A stretch of 64,000 nucleotides of DNA from Spizellomyces punctatus DAOM BR117 (GCF_000182565.1 NW_015971545.1:275683-339682); one strand, 5' to 3'. Counted from the first letter of the stretch, positions 24,872 through 36,837 are shown. The notes: generated by a model not told the origin, from the letters alone. Numbers and translations are program-made.

Positions 24872-27305
24872 ATGGGAATTGGCAACGGTCCTTCTCGCCA
24901 ACCGGCAACGCCTGAGGAAGCTGCCGAAGATGCAGCATGGCGCCAGAGCATCATCTTCTCGACGAGAAAGGTTTATACAGGAGTATCTGTTGTGTACCTG
25001 TCGTTTATTGTCATCACAGCAACATGGTTCGTGTGGAGGACGAGAACGGATTCCGCTTTGGCAAAGGTGGGTTGTGCGGTTTCTTTGTACGGTTTTCGGC
25101 ATTCGGAGATTTTCAACTAACGTTTTTGTCTTTCTTAGCGATCAGTTTTTCTGACCATGCTAGGATTTTTTGGCAACCTACTCATATCAACCCCGTTCCT
25201 TCTCCTACAAGCAATGGAGTTTCCTTGTTTTCTCATCCTCTGGGGTCTATATCTTGGTGTGACCCTTACTGTATTTTCCTTGTCGGCCCGTGCATGGCGA
25301 CTGCGGTACCTTTTCCGATCCCATCAGGCCAAGCTGGCACGGATGAAAAGCTTGGAAGGAGGAGGCAAGCGGAATGGCGAAGGAGCGACTACTCGGGAGA
25401 TGAGTGATGAAGAAAAGGATTTACTAGAACCCTGGCCAGAACATATCCCCGCGCGAACCCGCGCAATGGAATCTCAGACCCTGACTATAAATGCGGGATC
25501 GACAATGGGGGGATCAACTCTTCTGTCGCCTGGTCCCAATGTCAGTGGGAGAACTATAGATGGGAGGGCAGGCAGTTTATGGTCAGCCATTGCAGCTTCT
25601 AGACATGGTACCTCGCGTGGAATGCTGGCGGTATCTCACCCTGGTATACCCACTTTGCATATCGATGGCGCCACCGAACGAAGAAGCGACGATGCACTAG
25701 CATCTGCCGCAGAGGCTGGGCACGTCTCTTCACCTACGACCCGACAAGCATCACCTTCCTTGCCAAAGAGGTCAGCTCCGACCGCTACACAAATGTCGCT
25801 GATCAACATGAACCCCAAACCAGAGGAAGAACCAACCAAGCGACTGGCCTACATCCTCTTTGGAATACTTTCTCTTGTCGTAGGGTACATCTGTGTCGTC
25901 ACAGCGCTATCCACGCAATACAAGATTCGACCTGTGAGTTATCAATGTACCATGGGGACATGGGAGATGATGCCAGTACTGGTCATCATGGCAGGATTCT
26001 TTATTCTGGGATGTCCCACTCTTTGTTGGTGGCTATGGAGAGACAATGATACATATGGGATTAGAAGGGACCTTATTGCGTTTGCCATATCAGGGACTGC
26101 TGTTGCTGTGATGTGAGTTTGAATTGATATTTGAAGGGTTTTTACCATCGAGGTCATTATGACTGAAATTCATTTCTTGTTTTCTCAGGTACGGATTACA
26201 GCAGGCAATGTTACCCTCTGGTCGAAACTTTGGGGAATCACCACTACGTCTCTATTTTGGTGCATCAAATTGGCCAGTGTTGGGAGTTGCAGTCGGACAC
26301 ATGACATCCATCTTCTTGCCACTCCTCGCTTCCTACGATATTCACCCCTTGAGACCATTCAGCAGGTTATTCCGATTGTATCGTGCACCATCACGCGAGT
26401 CAAATACTGACTCGGAAGGGAGCAACGAAAAACTCGAAGCCAAAAAACAGAAAGCTGGAAAGAGGCGGACAGCTAGGAAGGGGGCTGCACCCTCGATAAC
26501 ATGGACTCTATTTGCCAGCGTCCTGGACGATCCAGAATGTTTCGAGGCTTTCAAGGATTTTGCGGCGCGGGATTTTGCAGATGAGAATCCCTTGTTTTAT
26601 CAAGAATATCGACGGTTGATGGAAAAGGTTCGTGTAGCTCAGGCGCCATCTCCAGGTGCCAATAGACTCTTGCCTGGTATAGCGGCAGGGTCTTCTGGTG
26701 AATCATCAGCAAATCTTCCCGTTCCTACAGATGGTGCATCATCTTTACCGGCACCACTGGTACATCAGTCGACCATGAGCAGAATGTCAATGACAGATAA
26801 ATATCCCGTCTTTGATTTCACGGTCCGACGAGAAAGAACCATCAAAAACCGAATCATCACCTTCCTTGCGCACCCGTTCAGTCGTCCGTTATCTAATACA
26901 TCGCGAGCGGGCTCACTTTTCAATTTTGGTTCTCGATCCCAACCAGTTCTCGTGCCTCCACCCGTAGCAGCGTCCGCGGGCGGTCTCCTCATTCCTCCAT
27001 CTATGCGAGACGAATATCGTACGTTTTATAAAACCTTTATTTCCCCGGGTTCACCCTGCCAGGTAAACCTCCCAGCCCGGATCGTTGAAGATGTAGCCAA
27101 ACAGGTTGGGGATGACTCCAAAGTCCTACCACTCGTCAGTATATTCGACGAAGCCCGAAATGAGGTATTAGATTCCATGTTTGAAATGTTTCCGAGGTTT
27201 GTAGAGGCGGAACGAGATGGGGTGGTCAAAAAGTTTTTAAAGGTCGCGATAAAAGATGCGAAGCGAAATAGCAGGAGGCCTACAAAGGATGTTGTGATTG
27301 TGTAG
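24872..27305 (+). CDS. 7TM-RGS protein (membrane receptor fused to RGS domain)
   Basis: Regulator of heterotrimeric G-protein signalling at a membrane. Exons 24872-25066, 25139-26112 and 26189-27305 (introns 25067-25138 and 26113-26188) give 761 aa. Hydrophobic segments include VYTGVSVVYLSFIVITATWF, FLTMLGFFGNLLISTPFLLL, LILWGLYLGVTLTVFSLSAR, LFGILSLVVGYICVVTALST, MMPVLVIMAGFFILGCPTLC, LIAFAISGTAVAVMYGLQQA and WPVLGVAVGHMTSIFLPLLA, consistent with seven helices and a long Ser-rich loop between TM3 and TM4. A C-terminal RGS domain follows (FASVLDDPECFEAFKDFAAR, ENPLFYQEYRRLMEKV, ... FDEARNEVLDSMFEMFPRFV). An RGS domain downstream of seven helices occurs in plant RGS1-type and some fungal proteins. 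The long insert inside the RGS domain is unusual. Confidence 0.85.
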
Positions 27306-27622
27306 GTTCATGTTAGGCTCCACCATCGATAGCTTGTAGTGATTTTTTTTTGGCAGAGTATGTGCATATCCCTATATTGTTTCAAGTACAAGTTTGTTAA
27401 TGTTCAGTATCTTTATGCAAAGTGAATTATTACCATGTTCAGATTGAAATAAAACATTTGTTGAGAGATAGTTCATCAGAGGAAAGCTCAAGGATCTGAA
27501 TATAAACAAAAGCACGTGATTGAACACATCGTCAGCAAGCCCCAAGCGGCCCAGATGATCTACTACCATTGGAAAGGCCATCTCCTTTGTTCCCCTCATC
27601 GTTTCGTCTTTTCACCTCCATC

Positions 27623-28606
27623 ATGGAAAACGTTTACAATTTCATCTCCGTCACCGTTTCACCCGTGTTATTCATGCTCAATCTTGCCTGCAAAGTCCAA
27701 CGACGGCTAAAGGCACGCCCATGGCCACTAGAAAACAAGGTCGTGCTCATCACTGGCGCTTCCTCTGGGATTGGAGAAGAGATTGCTTACGAGTATGCCC
27801 GTCACGGGGCACGAATTGTGCTTGCGGCCAGACGTGAACAGGAATTGCAGAGGGTTGAACTAAAATGTCGTGAACTGGGTGCCAAAGAGGTTTTATCAGT
27901 GCCTACTGACGTGGGCGATGAAGCGCAGGTAAAAACGACTAGAGAGCTGCATCAAATCAACTGGTACATGATCTTTTTCATTGACATGAAAAACTATTTT
28001 TAGGTAGCAAACCTCATCCAAAAGACCCGTGAAGCATTTTCGTCCCAACTCGATGCGCTCTACGTTAATGCCGGGTTATCAATGGGAGAACCTTTTGAAG
28101 CCTTCCAAGATCTATCCGTCTTTCGGACCTTGATGGAAGTCAACTACTTTGGGTGCATCTCCGTAACCCACCAAGCTCTCCCCCTGTTAAAGCAAACCCC
28201 CCAATCACGGATCGTCGTCACATCCTCTGTAGCAGGATTGGCGGGTATACCCAGTCGAACAGGTTATTGTGCCACCAAGTTTGCGGTGAGAGGGTTCTAT
28301 GAAGCGCTTCAAAGCGAACTTTACGATCAAGGTGTATTTGTCACGCTTGTCTACCCCGGCGCCGTCGTGACCAATATCAATGCAACTCGGTTAGGGTCCG
28401 GTCCGGCGGATTTGGATATGAAAGGTGCCATGACTGCGGAAACATGTGCAAAGTTGATGGTGAAGGCGACCAAACAGGGACGGAAGGAGCTCGTTATGAC
28501 CCACAAATTCAAGTTGGGACGCATGTGGGAAGGAATGGTGCCCGATCTGTGGGCTTTACTTGTCCGCAGGGGTGCAAAGAAAGCCTTCAAAGAAAAGTCT
28601 CAGTAG
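27623..28606 (+). CDS. Short-chain dehydrogenase/reductase (DHRS7/11-beta-HSD-like)
   Basis: NAD(P)-dependent oxidoreductase. Exons 27623-27928 and 28004-28606 (intron 27929-28003) give 302 aa. An N-terminal hydrophobic anchor (FISVTVSPVLFMLNLACKV) suggests ER or lipid-droplet membrane association. Classical SDR signatures: dinucleotide site TGASSGIGEE, NAG motif YVNAGLS, catalytic Ser in VVTSSVAGLAG, and YCATK carrying the catalytic Tyr and Lys. The substrate-binding part reads VYPGAVVTNINATRLG. The membrane anchor and length fit the DHRS7/steroid-dehydrogenase-like group; the actual substrate is not deducible. Confidence 0.9.
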
Positions 28607-28968
28607 GTAGTTTACCTTGGGTTGTGTTGCAGGAGGAACATATCGAAATCTACCTGTACATATTGCGTGAATAAGACAAAAACACTCTAGTTCAAAAAGC
28701 TTCACAATGTGATAAACACATCTACTCCATTTATTTTATCATATTTCAAAGCACGAGGCTCAAAGAAAAAAAGGTATTACAAAGAAACAAGACACACTTG
28801 GTCTACGAACTATATCGAGAATCCCAAAACTCGAAAGACCCCACGTTTTCTCAAAACTTGAGAGATGATGACCCATCATAGAAAGTTTTTGGGCGACACA
28901 CTTGGAAAACGTAACAGGCTAACTATATTCTTCTATACATATGAACTAATCAACCATCCGGGGGGAAC

Positions 28969-30938
28969 TTAGAAACGACGGTAGTAGCCGTTTCCAATGC
29001 GGACGTTGCGTCTGTAGCTGCGGCGTTCGTTAATGATGGGGGTCTCGTCAGGTTGACCGATTTCGACGGTGGTGGAGGGTGGGTTCTGACCTGGGTTTTG
29101 ACCTGGGTTCTGGCCGGGGTTCTGACCTGGGTTTTGACCTGGGTTCTGGCCGGGGTTCTGACCTGGGTTCTGGCCGGGGTTCTGACCGGGGTTCTGACCT
29201 GGGTTCTGGCCGGGGTTCTGACCTGGGTTTTGACCTGGGTTCTGGCCGGGGTTCTGGCCTGGGTTTTGACCTGGGTTCTCCGTGGGCTGAGGAGCGGCGG
29301 TGGTCTCGACGGGGGCAACAGTAGTCTGGGAAGGCTGCTCCGCAGGCTTGGTCTCCACAGGAGGCACTGGGTAAGCGGGCACTGGGACAGTTTCAACAGG
29401 AGCAGGTACAGTGGCAGTGGCAGTGGGCACTGGGGCAGTTTCAACGGGAGCAGGCACAGTGGCAGTGGGCACTGGGGCAGTCTCGACGGGAGCAGTTCCA
29501 GTAGGCACAGGGTAAGCGGGCACTGGGACAGTCTCGACGGGAGGGAGCGTAACGGTAGGGACAGGAGCAGTCTCTACGGGCGCAACAGTCGTCGCCGTGG
29601 AAGTGGTGCACGGGGTGGTGGGCACGGGCACCGGCACAGTCTCAATGGGAGCAACCGTGGTGGTCGCAACGGGAGGAACAGGCACGGGGACACCAGTCAC
29701 CACGGGCACATCAGTGGTGCAAGGGGTGGTGGTGGGCACCGGAACCGGGCCGGGGACCTCGGGAGCCGGGACCTCGGGAGTAGGGATCTGGGGAGGAACT
29801 GGATAGTTCTCGCCAGGACCGGGCACCTCGGGTGCGGGAGCGGGAGCCGGGGTAGGAGCAGGGAGCTCTACCTCAGGGGAACCTCCCTCAACGGGGGTCT
29901 CAGGGATGGGGGCGGGCAAGTTCTCCTCACCGCCTTCCTCGGGAGTCGAGTAACCAGGGCCGGGAGTGGGGGTCGCCTCGGGGACACCGACGGGCAAGTT
30001 TTCCTCACCGCCTTCCTCGGGAGTCGAGTAACCAGGGCCGGGTGTAGGAGTCGCTTCGGGGACACCGACGGGCAAGTTTTCCTCACCACCTTGCTCGGGA
30101 GTGGGAGTCGCTTCGGGGACACCGACAGGCAAGTTCTCTTCACCACCTTGCTCGGGGGTAGTGTAACCAGAGGTGGGAGTCGCAACGGGGACCTTNNNNN
30201 NNNNNNNNNNNNNNNNNNNNNNNNNNNNNNNNNNNNNNNNNNNNNNNNNNNNNNNNNNNNNNNNNNNNNNNNNNNNNNNNNNNNNNNNNNNNNNNCTTCA
30301 CCAAAGTTCTTTCGACGGGGACGGCGCAGCTCTCTTCGCCGGCTTCGGGGATCTCACCTTCGGGGATTTCCTCAGGAGAACCTTTCGGGTGAACCTTCGG
30401 GGATCTCCTCAGGAGAACCTTCGGGAATTTCCTCAGGAGAACCTTCGGGGGAACCTTCGGGGATTTCCTCAGGAGAACCTTCGGGGAGCTCACCTTCGGG
30501 AATCTCACCTTCGGGCGACCCTTCGGGAATCTCACCCTCGGGCACCTCAGGAATGACACCAGGCAAGTTCTCCTCACCACCAGCGGGAGGAGCAGGCGTA
30601 GCAGTGGGGTAAGCAGGAACCGGGACGACCGGAGGAAGGGTCGCAACAGGCGGCCTGTTGTATCCAGGACCAGCAGGACCAGTAGCGATGGGGACAACCG
30701 CGGTAGCCGTACCAGCGGGGACGGTAGCCGTCGCAGGAGGTGTCTCGGGCTCCTCGGGAGTCACGGGAGGAACAGGGTACTCGGGAGCCTTGGGAGGCGT
30801 AGGGTATTCCGGCTTGGGAGGAGCGACACCGTACTGGGGGATACTCCTGGCCAACCTAGCGGGAGCCGGAGCGGCACCGACCAATGCAGAAGAGGCCGTC
30901 AAGGCAGCGAAAGCCAACATAAGCTTAGAAGAGGACAT
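28969..30938 (-). CDS. Secreted Pro-rich repeat protein, interrupted by an assembly gap and one frame shift
   Basis: ATG at 30938 opens a clear signal peptide (MSSSKLMLAFAALTASSALV, then GAAPAP). The mature part is Pro/Glu/Thr/Val-rich: PEGSPEEI-type repeats (about 30540-30360), ENLPVGVPEATPTP repeats (30130-29940), PVPT/APVETAPV repeats, then about 16 copies of the tetrapeptide NPGQ (29278-29081). The end is basic and Tyr/Arg-rich (RRSYRRNVRIGNGYYRRF). Such composition suits a cell-wall or adhesive extracellular protein; no enzyme domain is present. A 100-N gap (30196-30295) lies in the repeats. An extra base at the CCTTTCGGGT run near 30381-30390, where neighbouring repeats have CCTTCGGGGG, breaks the frame just upstream of the gap and is probably an assembly error. 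Confidence 0.75.
29081..29278 (-). repeat. 12-bp minisatellite coding for NPGQ repeats
   Basis: About 16 tandem 12-bp units (plus strand variants of GGTTCTGGCCGG and GGTTTTGACCTG), each coding Asn-Pro-Gly-Gln on the minus strand. The two third-base variants alternate in larger blocks, suggesting segmental duplication of multi-unit blocks. Confidence 0.9.
30196..30295. other. Assembly gap (100 N)
   Basis: Exactly 100 N characters, the conventional placeholder for a gap of unknown size. It sits inside the repetitive coding region of the secreted Pro-rich gene. Confidence 0.99.
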
Positions 30939-30999
30939 GATGTGTGTATGTGTTGTGTTTGAGTGAAGAGAACGAGGAGGGGTATGGTCTATGTCTATA

Positions 31000-33691
31000 A
31001 AGTCTAAAAAGAACGAAAAAAACGACGACGGAAAACTCGATGGGGGGGATCAAACGCCTGCGTGTGATTCCTTGTAGTTTAAACAAGAAGAGTTTCTACC
31101 GGTAAGTGAGAGAGGGAGGGGGCGGACGGGATGCTACGAGCTTTTTAAAGCGAACGAGATGTTGGATTGGATGGGGAGGGGGAATTGCAGCCCATACAAC
31201 AACATTTTGCCTCTCGTCTCTTCTTCAGCCGCAAAGAACCTTAGTCTTTTTCGAGTATAGCGGGTGGGTTTTACCCCAAAAGGAGTATGAAAAAGACCAT
31301 TTTTTTGTCTTTTTGACCGTTGTGCAAAAGGATTCTTCATTTTTCTTTTCTAGTTTTGTTGAGCGCAACTCTTTGTGTGTGTGTAATGTGTGATGTGTGA
31401 TGTGTGCAGTGATGTCCAACAACAACACGAACAACACCTTTACCCTAACCGCTTCCGTCTCCTCCTTTGCCGTTGTTGCATTCAACGTGCCATTTAACGA
31501 AAGAAAACAAAAAGTGGGATGGACGCACGAAAATTCCAAAAGCGAAAAGGTGAAAATGTCGCACTTTTGTCGGTGTGTTGCAGTTGCACGTTGTCGCTGA
31601 TCGGTCATGTCTCCCCCTCCAATCGTTCGGCATGTTGTATGGCGAGAGAAGAAAAACGGCGGACAAACAAATTCAACGACAAACGATTGCTGTAAAAGTG
31701 TGTTACAACAACAAAAAGCTTGCAAAGCCGAGTGTTCCAAAAAAGGTGTGCTAAATACTTGAAACTTGGAAGTGTGACGAGATTTGTCACTTGAGCGCAG
31801 AGAAACCGTTTTCCAATTTCCCCCTAAAAAAATAAGTTTAAACGACTTTCTGTCCTCCTTTGCCCGCCTTGTCAAGTTCAACGCAGGACAAACGGCGTTT
31901 TTTGATTCCATCCATGAAGCACCTTCTTGTTTGCGTTTCCAAGCGGATTCGTTCATTTGACGACGTCCCATCCAAGAGCCTCTCGTCTGTTTCAGTCCGT
32001 TTTCTGGTCGGTCATCCAACGGTGTTTGTTACCCAATGTGTTAAGATTTTTTTTTCTTTTTTGCTGGTCAATGATCAAATAAATACACAAGTGAGCCGTC
32101 CCGTTATCTTGATCATCCACCTTTTGGGATGTCGCGACATTCCGCAAAAGAAGAAAAAAAATCGAGTAGATAATTGAAACACACACACACACACACACAC
32201 AAAAGGACCATTTTTCATCGGTCATCCCTCAGTTGCAGCAGGCATGACCCCACAAGACATTATTACTGTGCGAGCATCGTTTCCAGCAATAGGGGTGAAC
32301 GAGGCCGCAAACGAGGCCGTGAAGGATAGCACACGAGACCCGGTCATGAGCAGTACAAAGCGTCTTTTTGCATCTCATCGTCCCCTCAAAAATCCTCCGC
32401 CAATGCTATGACTGGTTTAATAAGAGAAAAAGGCAGATACCATTAAACATTGCCCCGCATCATTTGGCAAACAGAAAGTTTTGACAAGGAACGCAGAGAA
32501 AGCTTGGTCAATCAGCCAAAGGGCATGTTAGATATGCCCAAAGAAAAAGTGGTTGTGGACACTGGCGAACGGACCCCAACAGCACATCCCCCTCCGACCA
32601 CAAATAAAAAACAGTTTTGACTTGCGCAATAATCGGCGCAGCCGATATACCGAATTGCCAAGTTTTTTTTTTGCATGCAAAGCACATATGCCGATTACGG
32701 CAATCCCATCGATCCCTAGCACGAGCTGCTGCTGTTGGAAGGAGTGCCATGTCTGCATACAAAGGTCCAGGCTTGCGACACACAGGACCTCAGAATCCAT
32801 CAGAAAAAGGTGTTCAACGTCAAAAACTACCCAAAAGCACATTATGGTCTTTACACCACATTTAGGAAAGTTACAGATGCTGCCAGAGCCACAATACAGC
32901 CTTCAAAAAAAGACCCTTGAGTTGTCTGTTAGAATGTGCACAATGTCATCTTGGGAGGGAAAGTCCCTCAAAAAACGTCTTCTCGCTTTTAATATTTACG
33001 GATATGCGGTTTGACCACCCGCTAAACAAACACACACACACACATAACTGTTCTATTTCCCTTCCTTCTACGATCATCAAGCAAGGAATGAGTGAAAGCA
33101 CGGAAATGTGTGTAAATTTACCAACAAGCCCACAGAATATCAAGCACAACTTTCAACGTATCTGTCAAGCAGAGTTTGAATTTCATCGCACACATTGCGA
33201 CCCTTGTCGAGTACGTATTCCTCCATGGTAGAACCTAAATTAGCCATGGTGGTAAGGAGTGGACTGGATATCCCAATGCATAACCAATGTATAAGTGCGA
33301 TATGGGATTTGAAGTCTTGGCACACATTCGTCTCTTCGTAGAATAAAGATGATCATCCTGGCTTTGAGTATGCAGTCCGTTGTCCATCCATTGAGAAAAA
33401 AGCAGGTTGCACCTCTCCGTAAGAATTGAACAACGATAAAGAGTCAAAAACAACTGTACAAAGTTACCAAATTCCCTCTCTATGTGACATGAGCCTTGGT
33501 GTTGATGCAAGGTATGCGGGAAGTACAAACAACTGCTGATATGTATTGTGCGTTCACACCCCGTGCATGCATATTTCGATTGCCCCAAATATGTGTTTCT
33601 ATGCGTAAAAACGAATGTATGATGTGCATCTCATGTCCGGTGGGTTGGGTGTTGCTCAATCGTATGTCAAATATGGACAGACTCTACCCCA
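31000..33691. other. Gene-poor stretch of 2.7 kb
   Basis: Upstream region of the secreted Pro-rich gene and of the GATA gene. Overlapping ORFs occur on both strands (the longest 264 codons, minus, 31225-32019) but none shows a domain, signal peptide or believable composition. It contains an (AC)n microsatellite and several homopolymer runs. Confidence 0.5.
32178..32201. repeat. (AC)12 microsatellite
   Basis: Uninterrupted AC dinucleotide repeat of about 24 bases in non-coding DNA. Confidence 0.9.
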
Positions 33692-34615
33692 ATGAATAAT
33701 GTTATCCAAGCCTGTCAGGTTGATACACATTACAAAACGTTTAATCTTTCACATACTTTTGAACCGCTTTGGACACTCGTTGCGGTGCCTGACGCAACCA
33801 GTACTCAAATAAATCCATTCCAAACCCCCTCGTCTATTGTTGGGGTTGAGAACCCCGTTCTAAACCCAGGGCTTTTCACATTACACATCACCCATCCTAT
33901 TTTTTCCCATTGCTTGACAGCTAGATACGTACTTACTTCCTTTCTTTCCAAAACAATTGAACCTCCGCTACTGTCCTTGTTTGCAGCATACGAGTCCATA
34001 TTGAAGGTTCCCAGCATGATACGTTCACCCATCACCACGTCCACCACCACACCCACCCAACACCACCAGCAGATACAAGATTGGAACCTCTCCCTGCAAT
34101 TACAAGAAACACCAAACCCCACATCGGAACCCTCCACAGCATCCATGCCCTCCAATACGCCAAAACCGTTTACACCCCGCACCCGACACAAGACACCCAA
34201 AACCTGCACAAACTGCACAACAACAACATCATCCGCTTGGAGACGGTTCGGGGGACGGGTGCTATGTAATGCGTGTGGACTCTAGTACGTACCCATTTTG
34301 TGTGAGTGATTCCAAAATAATATTTCTCATTTTCGTATTTTAGTATTAGGATTCACGGAACGGATCGCCCAGTATCCCCCTCTGGACACCTCATCCGCAC
34401 TCGAGAAACCGTATGCACGAATTGTGGGGTAATAGAGTCGCCGCTTTGGAGGAAAGGAAGGGGTGGAGTAGTGTTATGTATGTTTATGCGTTTTTGAGAA
34501 ACATACGAGTGGTTTTTAAATATTGTTTTTCGTTTTTGTGTCAGGTAATGCGTGTGGATTGTTTTGGAAGATGCGAGGTGGGATGCGGCCAACGGGTAAA
34601 CAAGCGAGTGGATAG
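33692..34615 (+). CDS. GATA-type transcription factor with two zinc fingers
   Basis: Exons 33692-34284, 34344-34477 and 34545-34615. Introns 34285-34343 and 34478-34544 keep the frame and give 265 aa. Finger 1 begins CTNCTTTTSSAWRRF and ends LCNACGL, C-x2-C-x18-C-x2-C. Finger 2 begins CTNCGVIESPLWRK and ends LCNACGLFWKMR, with the same spacing. Both introns fall inside or next to the second Cys pair of a finger. The N-terminal 160 residues are Thr/Pro-rich with no domain. Two closely spaced fingers at the extreme C-terminus are less common than single-finger fungal GATA factors. Finger 1 lacks the usual Pro-Leu before Trp (it reads SAWRRF) and so may be non-canonical in DNA binding. The start codon is the least certain part. 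Confidence 0.75.
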
Positions 34616-35127
34616 GGTTTGGAAAACCAGACAAAAAGTAGTTGCAGATGGCAAGGCGAATATCGGTTGCTTTGTTCAAGTTGCTTTGTTGGTTTTGTTT
34701 TGCTTTGGTTGAATCTTGTCCGTTGGTTGCAAGGAAGAAACGCCAGACTAAGCCTCCTTTGTGTGGGGAAACGGATTCCCTTCTTTTGATGAGGTCACCA
34801 TGAAGTCTGTTCTTTTCCAACGTGTTTGTTTTTTGGGTGATGATGATGATGAATGTTTACGCTTTGAGGAGTGTGAGGGTGTTGATGATGATGATGATGA
34901 TGATTGGATTGTGATGATTGGTAAAAGAACAAGAGTCCTTTTTTTTGACATCACACCTTGGTCATTTTCTTTTTTTTTTATTCTTTTTGTTCATTGAAAT
35001 ATATAAAGGAGGCATTCGATGCCCTTTTTGCATTTTGTCTCCCTTTCTTTTGGAACAAACTCTACATACTTTGTTGAAAGCCGCTAGTTTACTACAAACC
35101 ACTCGAAAAGACCAAACACACACAAAA
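34616..35127. other. Intergenic region with TGA/GAT triplet tracts
   Basis: Between the GATA and dehydrogenase genes. It contains two (TGA)n tracts (about 34837-34852 and 34882-34904), which also make a shadow acidic ORF, and poly-T runs. Confidence 0.5.
34999..35008 (+). promoter_or_regulatory. TATA box of the alcohol dehydrogenase gene
   Basis: ATATATAAAG lies about 120 bases upstream of ATG 35128, followed by a pyrimidine-rich stretch (CTCCCTTTCTTTTGG) as in many fungal promoters of highly expressed genes. Confidence 0.45.
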
Positions 35128-36837
35128 ATGGCCATGAACACTGCATCCAACGTCCTCGAAAATTACCTCGGCGACAAACCCACTGCAACTCCCAATAAAC
35201 CCACCCCAACCTCGCAAACCATGAAAGCCCTCGCCTGGTACGGCAAACACGATCTCCGTCTCATTGACACGCCCGTCCCCACAATCTCGCATCCAAAGGA
35301 CGCCATTATCCGCGTCACGGGTACAACCGTCTGCGGAAGTGACTTGCACCTCCTGCACGGGGAGATTCTCCAACTCAAAAAGGGCGATATCCTTGGACAT
35401 GAGTACATGGGCATTGTGGAAGAGGTTGGAAGCCAAGTAACGAAAATTAAAAAGGGCATGAGGGTCGTCGCCGCGTTCAATATTGGGTGTGGTGAGTGTG
35501 AGTATTGTCGTAAACAGCAGTATACCGAATGTGATGCGACGAATAATTCGGCGCTGATGGAAAAAATGTATGGACAAAAGTTGGGTGGAATTTTGGGTAT
35601 GTGTTCTTGCTTTGAATGGCCTTTTTCCTTCTTTCAGTCTTGTTTCATGAGTACTTATTCATTTTATATTATGTAGGATACGGTCATTTTGGAGGGTAAC
35701 GTATTCTCAAATACTGCACGTACCTATCCGGATTTCGTCTCACCCATTTTCATTTTTTTCTTTTTATTTCTAAAAACAGCGGTTTTGCAGGCGGGCAAGC
35801 CGAATACGTTCGCCAACCCTTTGCAGACGTCAACCTCCTCCCCCTCCCCTCAGACATCCCCGACGAAAAAGCTCTCTACCTCTCCGACATTGTCTGCACC
35901 GCCTACCACGCCGTCGTTGAAAGCGGTGCCCAACCCGGAGAAACAATCGGAGTATGGGGATTAGGTCCCATAGGCCTCCTCGTCGCTCAATGGCTCCGTG
36001 TCAAAAAAGTCGGACGCATCATTGCAATTGATAATGTCCAATCTCGTATGGCGCTTGCCCGCGAGAAATGGGGAGTAGAAACAATTGATTTTGAAGAGTA
36101 CCCTGATGTTGTTGGAAGGATTATGGAATTGGCTCCTAAAGGGTTGGATCGAGCCATTGATTGTGCGGCTTTTCGGTATGCAAAGAGTATGGTGCATAAA
36201 GTCCAACGGGCGATTGGGTTGGAGACGGACTCGTCCGAGATTGTCAATGAAGAGATTCGGGCGGTTAAAAAGTTTGGAACTGTTGCGTTGATTGCTGATT
36301 ATGCTGGTATGCAACATGAGAACCCATTTCTTGTTATGTTCCTGAGTGCTGGATCTAATCATTGTGTATTCTGCTAAAAGCCAACACGAACGGATTCATG
36401 ATTGGCGCCGTCATGGAAAAAGGTAAAGAGCAAAGGAACTGTTGTCACCCCCTTGCCGCCAACACTTGGTCTCTCGAACCCCACCGCTTACACACAACAC
36501 TGCATCTGTTTAGGTATCCGCCTCATAGGCTGCGGCCAAGCCCCCGTACAACGCTACTGGCAAGAATGTCTCGACTACATCCGTTCCGGCGAGGTAAAAG
36601 TGATTCAAAATTACCCTCCCCTATCTTTTGTTTTAACACATTTTACCACCCCCTTAGTTTGACCCCACCATCATCGTAACCCACCGGTTCCCCCTCGACC
36701 AAATTGTCGAAGTCTACAACCGATTCGACAAAAAGGAAGCAGGCATCATTAAAGTGTTTTTGCAAACACGATTTTCGGCACCGGCTTCTAAAGGCACGCC
36801 CGAGTTGAGTGATGTGCGGCAGCTAAAAGAGGAATAA
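35128..36837 (+). CDS. Zinc-dependent medium-chain alcohol/formaldehyde dehydrogenase-like protein, 438 aa
   Basis: Zn- and NAD(P)-dependent oxidoreductase of the glutathione-dependent formaldehyde dehydrogenase-like group. Six exons: 35128-35596, 35677-35695, 35780-36306, 36381-36422, 36514-36593 and 36658-36837. All five splices keep the frame. Key residues: catalytic zinc ligands in TTVCGSDLHLLHG and LGHEYMG; structural zinc cysteines in CGECEYCRKQQYTEC; the GGFAGGQAEYVRQPFAD segment typical of the family; Rossmann motif GVWGLGPIGLL; and the end segment IRLIGCGQAPVQRYW. Exon 2 is only 19 bases and codes the GYGHFGG stretch. The N-terminus has a 30-residue Pro/Thr-rich extension before MKALAWYGKHDLRL. 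The substrate may be formaldehyde adducts or another alcohol; not decidable here. Confidence 0.9.

Noticed and set aside
29053-30612. Long plus-strand ORF (519 codons, including the N gap)
   Set aside because: It is the antisense shadow of the 12-bp NPGQ and Pro-rich repeats, has no start context or domain, and runs through the N gap.
31225-32019. 264-codon minus-strand ORF
   Set aside because: It has no domain or signal peptide, ordinary six-frame noise composition rich in Phe/Ser/Lys/Thr from homopolymers, and overlaps competing ORFs on the other strand.
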